Below are positions 57,941 through 64,000 of a stretch of 64,000 nucleotides of DNA, one piece after another. This DNA comes from Streptomyces sp. LUP47B. Its GTDB lineage: Bacteria > Actinomycetota > Actinomycetes > Streptomycetales > Streptomycetaceae. The DNA lies in assembly GCF_001746295.1 (NCBI RefSeq), contig NZ_MJAH01000003.1, forward strand, positions 265,922 to 329,921, written 5' to 3'. The position numbers were made by a program, and so were the translations under genes. The notes beneath the pieces were generated by a model that was not told the DNA's origin, did no database searches, and saw nothing but the letters and a program-made list of their open reading frames with translations. The first letter of the stretch is position 1; each line of letters opens with the position of its first letter.

Positions 57941-59134
57941 ATGAGTCTGATGAGCCTCGGAGTACTCGCCTCCTCCCGCAAGGAGAACGAGTTCCGGCTG
58001 CCCTTGCACCCTGCCCACCTCGAACGGATCGCCCCGGACATTCGCGGAAGAATCTTCCTCGAACAGGGGTACGGCGAGCGGTTCGGCGTCACCGACGACG
58101 CGCTGCTACCGCTCGTGGCGGGCCTGCGTTCCCGCGAGCGACTCCTCGCCGAGAGCGACATCGTGCTGCTGCCCAAACCGACGCACGACGACATCGCCGC
58201 GCTGCGCGAGGGGCAGGTGCTGTGGGGATGGCCGCACTGCGTGCAGGACGAGAAGATGACCCAGCTGGGCATCGACCGACGGCTGACATTGATCGCCTGG
58301 GAGGCCATGAACCACTGGACCTCCACGGGCGCCTTCAGCGTCCATGTGTTCCACAAGAACAACGAGCTGGCAGGTTACTGCTCGGTCCTGCACGCCCTGC
58401 AGCTCGGCGGACTGACCGGACACTACGGCCGCCGCCTGCGCGCGGTGGTCATCAGCTTCGGCGCCACGGCGCGCGGAGCGGTCACGGGACTGGGCGCCAT
58501 GGGGGTCACCGACGTCACGGTGCTCACCCAGCGTGCCGCCGCGGCGGTGGCCTCGCCGATGCCCTCGGTCGTGATGGCCCACTTCGAGGAGCAGGAGGAC
58601 GATCCGTCGCGCCTGCGGGCGGTCACCGCGGCCGGTTCCATGCCGCTGGCGGAGTACCTGGCGGAGTTCGACGTCATCGTCAACTGCGTCCTCCAGGACA
58701 CCGACGCTCCGCTCACCTTCGTCACCGACGAGGAACTGACCCTGTTCCGGCCGGGCACTTTCTTCGTCGACGTCTCCTGCGACGAGGGCATGGGCTTCAC
58801 GTGGGCCCGCCCGACGACCTTCGGCGCGCCCATGTTCACGGTGGGTCCGGGCTGCCACTACTACGCGGTGGATCACAGCCCGTCCCACCTGTGGAACTCC
58901 GCCACCTGGGAGATCAGCGAGGCGCTCCTTCCCTACCTGCGCAAGGTCATGAGCGGCCCTACGGCATGGGACACCGACGTCACGATCACCAAGGCCACCG
59001 AGATGCGCGACGGCGTCGTCCAGAACCCGAAGATCCTCTCCTTCCAGCACCGGGCGGCCGCCTACCCCCACCGCCACGAGACCCCGGTCCTGGCTGCACC
59101 TGCGGCGACGAGCTCGTCCACCCGGCTGACCTGA
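57941..59134 (+). CDS. Alanine-dehydrogenase/CEO-synthase-like enzyme
   Basis: A 397-residue protein of the alanine dehydrogenase/PNT family. The N-terminal substrate domain starts LASSRKENEFRLPLHPAHLE (residues 10-29), equivalent to the KExxNENR motif. The dinucleotide domain has AVVISFGATARGAVTGLGAM, where the canonical GxGxxG is GATARG. VNCVLQDTDAPLTFVTDEEL and VDVSCDEGMGF follow. N5-(carboxyethyl)ornithine synthase is the closest characterised idea; the substrate is open. ATG 57941 preceded by GGAAGAGAG. Transcribed away from the desaturase gene. Confidence 0.85.
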   Translation: MSLMSLGVLASSRKENEFRLPLHPAHLERIAPDIRGRIFLEQGYGERFGVTDDALLPLVAGLRSRERLLAESDIVLLPKPTHDDIAALREGQVLWGWPHCVQDEKMTQLGIDRRLTLIAWEAMNHWTSTGAFSVHVFHKNNELAGYCSVLHALQLGGLTGHYGRRLRAVVISFGATARGAVTGLGAMGVTDVTVLTQRAAAAVASPMPSVVMAHFEEQEDDPSRLRAVTAAGSMPLAEYLAEFDVIVNCVLQDTDAPLTFVTDEELTLFRPGTFFVDVSCDEGMGFTWARPTTFGAPMFTVGPGCHYYAVDHSPSHLWNSATWEISEALLPYLRKVMSGPTAWDTDVTITKATEMRDGVVQNPKILSFQHRAAAYPHRHETPVLAAPAATSSSTRLT

Positions 59135-59372
59135 CGCGGCACCGGGTCGACGGCCGACATCCAACTGCCCCCCATACAGGTGCAGTTGGTCAAGGCTGTC
59201 ACGGCGACCGGGGTCGTAGGAGCGGGCCTGCCGTAGCGACGGGCTCAACGCGGGCGACAGGAAGAACGTACGGTTGGTCACCTGCTCGTTCCCGCGCGCT
59301 GCCGTCACTCTCGGCCTCCGGGCCCGCCCGCCGACGCGGCGGAACCGGGCGGGCCCGGAGGATAGGCGGGTG

Positions 59373-60503
59373 TCACACGGTCGCGCAGTCGGTGCCGTTG
59401 AGCGTGAAGGTGGAGGGCTTCGCAACGGTTCCGCCGGCGGTGCCCTGGAACCCGAAGGTTGCCCGGCCGCCGACCGTCAGCTCGCTGTTGTGGCTCACGT
59501 TGCTCGCCGTGACCGCTCCTGACGACCCGGAGAGGTTGGCGTTCCAGGCGTTGGTGATCTGCTGCCCGGAGGGGAGGGTGAACGCGAGCTTCCAGCCGCT
59601 GACGGGGGAGGCGCCGGTGTTGGTGATCGTTACGTCCGCGGTGAAGCCGCCCTGCCAGGAGCTCGTCCCGTAGGCCACCGTGCAGGCCGTAGAGCCTCCC
59701 GGGGTGCCCGGGCCGCCGGAGGTGCCCTTGTTGACGGTGGAGGAGAACGAGGTCACGGCGAGACCGGCGCCGTTCTGCCAGGGCTCGAAGCCCGCCTGAA
59801 CGCTCGTCAGGTACCAGTTGTTCTGGGCGATTCCCCGGGAGACGGCCTGCCGGGCGAAGTCCATGACGTCGAAGTTCCAGCTGGTGATCGCCGACGGTGC
59901 GACGAAGGACAGTACGTCGTTGGAGCCGTTGTTGCCCGACCAGACCTGCCAGTCGCGCCCGCCCACGTTGGCGTTGCCGACCGGGGAGCCGATGGGCTGG
60001 ACTGATCCGACCTTGTTGAACCAGATCATGATCTCGGTTCGGTTCACGCCATCGGTGCGGGGCGTGGGGTCGAGCCAGATGTCGTACGCGGCGTCGTACA
60101 CCGCGCCGTTGACGTAGTTGAAGGAGACGCTCGAGGGCGCGGTCGAGATGGCGCTGAGCTGAGCGGGAAGGTTGGTGCCGGGAGAGCAGTTGGTGTAGTG
60201 GCAGCCGTTGTAGAGGGACGGGTAGGACTTCGGGGCGCCGTTCGTCGGGACGGATCCGTCGGCCTGGGTGATCCTGAATCCCGAGTCGGTCGCGGTGATG
60301 CACTGAGTGGCGCTGGTGCCCCAGCGGTTGTTCTGGACCACGTATCGCCCCTGGATGGTCGTCGTACCGAAGGGCTGGCAGATCGTGGTGTCGGCCTGCG
60401 TGACGGGGGCGGTGGTCAGCAGCGCGCCGAGCGAGACGAGCGAGGTGAGCAGCGCGCCGAGCAGGCCACGCGCGCGGCGGGCATGGAGCCGTGAAGGACG
60501 CAT
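59373..60503 (-). CDS. Secreted GH12 cellulase with CBM2
   Basis: A 376-residue secreted endoglucanase. The signal peptide (residues 1-37) contains LLGALLTSLVSLGALLTTAP and ends at TQA. The GH12 jelly roll carries nucleophile Glu157 in NRTEIMIWF and acid/base Glu240 in GFEPWQNGAGL. A Gly/Pro/Thr linker (258-270) leads to a family-2 cellulose-binding module (272-376) with TSSWQGGFTADVTITNTG and SGWKLAFTLPSGQQITNAWN. A perfect CebR-type operator lies 60-73 bp upstream. ATG 60503 with GAGGA upstream. Confidence 0.94.
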   Translation of the reverse strand: MRPSRLHARRARGLLGALLTSLVSLGALLTTAPVTQADTTICQPFGTTTIQGRYVVQNNRWGTSATQCITATDSGFRITQADGSVPTNGAPKSYPSLYNGCHYTNCSPGTNLPAQLSAISTAPSSVSFNYVNGAVYDAAYDIWLDPTPRTDGVNRTEIMIWFNKVGSVQPIGSPVGNANVGGRDWQVWSGNNGSNDVLSFVAPSAITSWNFDVMDFARQAVSRGIAQNNWYLTSVQAGFEPWQNGAGLAVTSFSSTVNKGTSGGPGTPGGSTACTVAYGTSSWQGGFTADVTITNTGASPVSGWKLAFTLPSGQQITNAWNANLSGSSGAVTASNVSHNSELTVGGRATFGFQGTAGGTVAKPSTFTLNGTDCATV

Positions 60504-60562
60504 GCGGATCCTCTTCGAGGTGGGGGAGAGGTGACGGGGAAGTGCTCCCATGACCTAGCGAA

Positions 60563-60576
60563 TGGGAGCGCTCCCA
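60563..60576. promoter_or_regulatory. CebR-type operator before the cellulase gene
   Basis: TGGGAGCGCTCCCA, a perfect 14-bp palindrome identical to the well-known CebR box. The adjacent LacI gene encodes a CebR-like protein. Confidence 0.82.
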
Positions 60577-60730
60577 ATTCTGGGTTCGCCAGGACTGTAG
60601 GGAGGGTTCAGGTCCATGACAAGGCTGTCGGCAGGAACAAGTTGAACCGATTCGGGGAGCCTCAGGTCAGACGGGGCTGCGAGACACGGCACCCGACTCC
60701 GGGCCTCTCCCCGGCAGTTGTGCGGGCGCG

Positions 60731-61753
60731 TCAGGTCGACTCGCGGACGACCAGCTCGGTACGGAGGATGACATGTCGCCAGGCCACGGCGCCCTCCTCC
60801 ATCTCCTCCAGGAGCAGCCGGATCATGGCCCGCCCGACCTCCTCGATCGGCTGACGCACCGTGGTCAGCCGTGGTTCGGTCCGCTGAGCCAGCGGAAAGT
60901 CGTCGAAGCCGATCACGGCGACGTCCTCGGGCACCCGGCGTCCGGCCGTGCGCAGGGCCTCCAGGGCCCCCGCGGCTGTGGTGTCCGACGCGGCGAGAAC
61001 GCCGTCGATGTCCGGATGCCGTTCGAGGAGCTCCGCCATGGCGAGCCGTCCGCTCTCCGCCGTGAAGTCGCTTTCGGCGACGCGGGTCCGCTCGACCTTC
61101 AGCCCCGCCAGCGCCAGGGCCTCTTCGTAGCCGCGCAGCCGGCACTGGGCGGCATGCAGGTCGAGCGGCCCGGTGATGGTGGCTATGACCCTGCGGCCCC
61201 GTTGCACAAGGTGGGAGACGGCGCTGCGCGCTCCGCCGACGTTGTCCATGTCGACGTAGCTGACGTACTCGTCGCCGGAGCGGCGCCCCAGCAGCACCGT
61301 CGGCAGCCGGGCCTCGGCGAGCATGTCCGGCAGCGGATCACCGGCGTGCACGGACATCAGCAGGACGCCGTCGACCCGGCCGCCGCGCGCGTACTCGAGG
61401 AAACGCTGTCGTTCGGCGTCCGAGCGGACCAGGGTCAGCATCAGCTGCATTCCGGTGTCGGTCAGGGCGTCCCCGAGCGAGGTGACGATCTCGGAGAAGA
61501 AGGGCTCCGCGAACTGCCGCCAGTCCGGCTCCGTCATGACCAGGGCTACGGCGTCGGCCCGCCGCCCGGCCAGGGAACGGGCCGCGAGATTGGGCACATA
61601 CCCGAGTTCGTCGATGGCCTGCTGCACGGCCCGACGTGTCGACTCCTTGACGCCCGCGGCGTTGTTGATGACGCGGGAGACCGTGCCTCGCCCCACCCTT
61701 GCGTGTGCGGCCACCTCTTCCAGCGTCGGTGCCTCCGGGCGTCGCCTGCCCAT
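60731..61753 (-). CDS. CebR-like LacI-family regulator
   Basis: A 340-residue LacI repressor. The HTH is TLEEVAAHARVGRGTVSRVI at about residues 10-29, with a normal hinge PNLAARSLAGRRADAVALV. The sensor domain includes VDGVLLMSVHAGDPLP and VAVIGFDDFPLAQRTEPRLT. The whole resembles CebR, the cellobiose-responsive repressor of cellulases. It sits next to a GH12 cellulase but without the cebEFG transporter genes, so it may be a second paralogue. It has its own GGGAGCGCTCCC site at 61859. Confidence 0.92.
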   Translation of the reverse strand: MGRRRPEAPTLEEVAAHARVGRGTVSRVINNAAGVKESTRRAVQQAIDELGYVPNLAARSLAGRRADAVALVMTEPDWRQFAEPFFSEIVTSLGDALTDTGMQLMLTLVRSDAERQRFLEYARGGRVDGVLLMSVHAGDPLPDMLAEARLPTVLLGRRSGDEYVSYVDMDNVGGARSAVSHLVQRGRRVIATITGPLDLHAAQCRLRGYEEALALAGLKVERTRVAESDFTAESGRLAMAELLERHPDIDGVLAASDTTAAGALEALRTAGRRVPEDVAVIGFDDFPLAQRTEPRLTTVRQPIEEVGRAMIRLLLEEMEEGAVAWRHVILRTELVVREST

Positions 61754-61858
61754 GCCACCTCCCCCAAGAGATCACAGATCTTAGCCGCCGAAGGGGATCG
61801 CGCACATGAGACTTCACCAGGGGTGTGGATACGGACGGTCATCCTGCCGCCCATGGTT

Positions 61859-61870
61859 GGGAGCGCTCCC
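61859..61870. promoter_or_regulatory. CebR-type operator before the LacI gene
   Basis: GGGAGCGCTCCC is a perfect 12-bp palindrome, 106 bp upstream of the CebR-like start codon, matching the cellulase operator core. Suggests autoregulation. Confidence 0.62.
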
Positions 61871-61994
61871 GAACCGGCTGAAGCAACGGGGGACGGCAAC
61901 GGAACCGCCCCTCAAGGAGGCATCTGCCGAAGGGAGGAGTTGCTCGAGGCACCTCCCGGCCGGACTCCTCGTCCAACAGGCAGGGCCCGGTCGG

Positions 61995-62705
61995 TCATGC
62001 TGCGTCAGGAAGGGGTCGTCGGGCGACCTCGTGGGCGTCGTCGGAGGGTACGCCCAGCATGCGCAGGACCATCTCGGCCAGGTTCACCGCGGCTTCGTCA
62101 CCGTCCAGGTCGGGGCGGGCGAACCGCAGCTCCACCAGGGACAGCAGGGTTCCGCCCAGTGCGGAGAGGGCGACCGCGGGGTCGAGGGCGGTGAAGCGGC
62201 CGGAGGCCATGCCGACTTCGAGGTCACGCAGTGCCCGCCGGACCAGGCCGTTGTCCGAGTGGAGGTGTCCGAGGCCGCGACGGCGCAGGACCTGCATCAG
62301 CTCCGGGTGCGAGTCGGCCATACGGGCGCTGAGCCGGAAGCCCGCCGCGACGAGTTCGGCCGGGTCGTCGACGCCGGTCAGGCGCTCGTCGAAGCTCTGG
62401 CCGAACTCCTCCAGGGCGTCCACCACGGCCGCCTCGAACAGCTCGGTCTTCGACTGGAAGTGGTTGTAGAAGGAGCCGAAGCCGACGTCGGCGCGCTCCG
62501 CGATCGCCTGGATGCTGACGCCGGTGTCCCCGGTCTCGGCGAGTATCTGCCGGGCCGCGCGAATGAGGGTGCCACGGGTTTCGGCGCGGCGCCGCTCGAA
62601 CCGGTTGCTGGGCGGGGTCGGGCGATCTGGCTGTAGCCGATCAGCCCGAGGGTGGCTCCGTGCACGTCGAGTCCGAGGAAGGCGTCCATGCGGAAGGCGC
62701 CCCAT
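61995..62705 (-). CDS. TetR-family regulator, 5' end rearranged
   Basis: Residues from about 35 onward form a normal TetR protein: RGTLIRAARQILAETGDTGV, SIQAIAERADVGFGSFYNHF and FQSKTELFEAAVV make the HTH, followed by a helical effector domain. Upstream of SNRFERRRAETR no start codon in frame is present until ATG 62705, which lies inside the remnant of a dehydrogenase gene read in another frame. The junction is at about 62620-62640. The native start was probably lost in a deletion; expression would need the upstream ATG or a non-standard codon. Confidence 0.72.
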   Translation of the reverse strand: MGRLPHGRLPRTRRARSHPRADRLQPDRPTPPSNRFERRRAETRGTLIRAARQILAETGDTGVSIQAIAERADVGFGSFYNHFQSKTELFEAAVVDALEEFGQSFDERLTGVDDPAELVAAGFRLSARMADSHPELMQVLRRRGLGHLHSDNGLVRRALRDLEVGMASGRFTALDPAVALSALGGTLLSLVELRFARPDLDGDEAAVNLAEMVLRMLGVPSDDAHEVARRPLPDAA

Positions 62706-63088
62706 GCACCGCGGCGCAGCGCGTCAGTGGCGGCGGGCAGGCGACGTCGGGCCATAAGGATGAGCGCCATCGCGACGTCGGCGGTGGTGTCGGCGAGCAC
62801 CTCAGGGGTGTGGGTGACGACGACGCCCCGTGCCGCCGCGGCTGCGACGTCGACACCGTCGTAGCCCATTGACGCGAGAGCGACGACCCGCAGGCCGGGC
62901 CCCGCCGCGTCGAGCAGCGCCGCGTCGACGCGGTCGGCGCCCAGGACGAGCAGGCCCTCGCAGCCCCGGACCAGCCCGGCCAGCTCGGCGGCCGTCGGCG
63001 GTGCGGTTCCCGCCCAGGCGGTGACGTCACAGCGGGCGGAGAGGCGCTCGACGCCCTCTCCCGGAAGGCCGTTGCGGCTGGCCGCCAC
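62630..63088 (-). pseudogene. Truncated D-2-hydroxyacid dehydrogenase
   Basis: From GTG 63088 the frame encodes the N-terminal catalytic lobe of a D-2-hydroxyacid dehydrogenase: NGLPGEGVERL, RVVALASMGYDGVDVAAAAA, VVTHTPEVLADTTADVAMAL, FRMDAFLGLDVHGATLGLIG. The protein breaks off at GYSQIA, in the middle of the NAD-binding GxGxxG motif, and continues in a frame that is antisense-like nonsense. The gene is fused head-to-tail into the TetR gene. No functional enzyme is expected. Confidence 0.75.
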
Positions 63089-63176
63089 GCGGGGGGCGGC
63101 GGGAGGATGTGCCCGACATGCGGAACTCCGTTTCGGGTGGCGGGATCAGGAGCACGCGGGAGAAGGCGACGCGCCG

Positions 63177-64000
63177 TCAGAGCGATGTCGGCTCGCCGAA
63201 GTCGAGCAGCACCTTGCACGAGCGGGCGGGGTCGGCCGCGAGCTCGAACGCCTTCTGGGTGTCGGTTACCGGGACCACGGAAGTGACCACCGGCTCGACG
63301 GCCAGGCGGCCGTCGGACAGGGCGTGCAGGACCTCGGTGAGCTCGGTGTCGAAACGGAAGGAGCCGACGAGGCGCAGTTCCCGGGTGATCAGGGCGTTGG
63401 CCGCCACCGGAGTGTCCCCGGGCGGCAGCAGGCCGAGGCCCACCACGAGGCCTCCCCGGTCGACCCCGTACACGCAGGTGCGCAGGCCCGCGGGACTGCC
63501 CGAGGACTCGATGGCGATGTCCGCGGCGAGTTCCTCAAGGTGGTCGGCTCCGACGCCGACCCGTACGGCCGAGGTGGCCCCCACCTGCTTGGCCACGGCC
63601 AGCGGCGCTTCGTGCATGTCGGTCACGGTGATGTCGGTCGCGCCCGCGGCCCGCAGCGAGGCGACCACCAGACAACCGATGGGGCCCGCGCCGGTGACCA
63701 GCACTCGCTTCCCCCGTACGTCTCCGGCCTGCCGTACGGCGTGCCACGCGACCGCGGCGGGCTCGGCCACCGCGGCCAGCCGCAGATCCAGGCCCTCCGG
63801 CAGCGTGAGCACCCGTTCCGCGGGGACGACGAGGACGTCGGCGAAGCCGCCCTGTACATGGGGGTTCCTGGCGGCGCTGCCCAGATAGCCCGTGTCCAGG
63901 CATGTGTTGCGTCGACCCGCGTGGCACTGCCGGCACCGTCCGCAGGAATCCAGTGGGTGTACGGCCACCGGGGTCCCCGGCGGCGGCGCCTGGACGCCGG
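63177..64000 (-). CDS. Zinc-dependent alcohol dehydrogenase, L-idonate-5-dehydrogenase-like (partial)
   Basis: The last 274 codons are in the window; the N-terminus lies beyond the right edge. The structural zinc cysteines are in CGRCRQCHAGRRNTC, the NAD-binding motif is VLVTGAGPIGCLVVASLRAA, and the C-terminus includes GSFRFDTELTEVLHALSDG. The pattern is that of the sorbitol/L-idonate dehydrogenase group. A D-2-hydroxyacid dehydrogenase remnant follows, 88 nt away; such pairs occur in sugar-acid metabolism. Confidence 0.9.
   Translation of the reverse strand, partial: GVQAPPPGTPVAVHPLDSCGRCRQCHAGRRNTCLDTGYLGSAARNPHVQGGFADVLVVPAERVLTLPEGLDLRLAAVAEPAAVAWHAVRQAGDVRGKRVLVTGAGPIGCLVVASLRAAGATDITVTDMHEAPLAVAKQVGATSAVRVGVGADHLEELAADIAIESSGSPAGLRTCVYGVDRGGLVVGLGLLPPGDTPVAANALITRELRLVGSFRFDTELTEVLHALSDGRLAVEPVVTSVVPVTDTQKAFELAADPARSCKVLLDFGEPTSL

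Noticed and set aside
1..64000. tRNA, rRNA, CRISPR arrays, transposases, integrases, phage genes
   Set aside because: None was recognised on either strand; repeats here are palindromes or a two-copy tandem repeat, not arrays.

Overview
This 64 kb window has the high G+C content, GTG/TTG starts, lineage-typical regulators and secreted carbohydrate enzymes of an actinomycete, almost certainly a Streptomyces. It holds no rRNA, tRNA, CRISPR array, transposase or integrase that I could recognise. The mix of catabolic cassettes, sugar-hydrolase loci and a gamma-butyrolactone (GBL) signalling locus, with several decayed fragments, looks like accessory or arm-proximal chromosome.

Layout. 0-10 kb: a seven-gene minus-strand CoA-thioester catabolic operon (enoyl-CoA hydratase, a helical protein of unknown function, a pyruvate-phosphate-dikinase-like protein with an eroded ATP domain, acyl-CoA dehydrogenase, DUF35 protein, thiolase-like protein, SDR). 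It is flanked by a TetR regulator and a divergent second acyl-CoA dehydrogenase. 10-15.4 kb: a DUF2975/XRE pair, a small membrane protein, a flavodoxin-like quinone reductase expressed from an apparently leaderless promoter, an XRE/MmyB regulator and an MFS exporter. 15.4-25.6 kb: a dense array of palindromes, then an unrecognised all-helical protein and a 1255-residue protein that joins a malonyltransferase-like domain to a kinase-like domain. An ArsR repressor and a GBL locus follow (ArpA/ScbR-type receptor, OmpR-type orphan response regulator, AfsA synthase, SDR-like protein), with three ARE-like boxes. I consider the acyltransferase-kinase plus helical-partner pair the strongest candidate for an undescribed system.

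25.6-41.7 kb: a plant-polysaccharide locus. GH5, GH43 and GH36 lie on the minus strand. A LacI regulator, an ABC sugar importer without its own ATPase, a GH42 beta-galactosidase and a secreted sialidase-fold protein lie on the plus strand. A deletion scar with two fragments sits between the halves. 41.7-45.2 kb: a SigB/SigF-type sigma factor with a matching promoter, two tiny secreted or hydrophobic peptides behind a TTG-started HTH protein, and a LysR regulator. 45.4-52.8 kb: a six-gene operon (two permeases, a binding lipoprotein, a 2H-phosphoesterase-like protein, a HAD phosphatase, an alpha/beta hydrolase). It is controlled by a LacI protein whose GGGAACGTTCCC operators I can see at three promoters; an MgtC-type protein lies inside the locus.

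52.9-64 kb: an IF-1 paralogue translationally coupled to a GNAT acetyltransferase behind a 17-codon leader peptide; a PNPOx-like protein; a cysteine-rich ArsR-like regulator with a DoxX protein; a fatty-acid desaturase with a cold-shock-domain remnant; an alanine-dehydrogenase-like enzyme; a GH12-CBM2 cellulase with a CebR-type LacI regulator and perfect CebR-like operators; and a rearranged end where a truncated D-2-hydroxyacid dehydrogenase is fused out of frame into a TetR gene, followed by a partial zinc alcohol dehydrogenase.

Gene starts were chosen from Shine-Dalgarno spacing, overlaps and alignment to remembered family N-termini. All family calls are from memory of motifs, with no database search.
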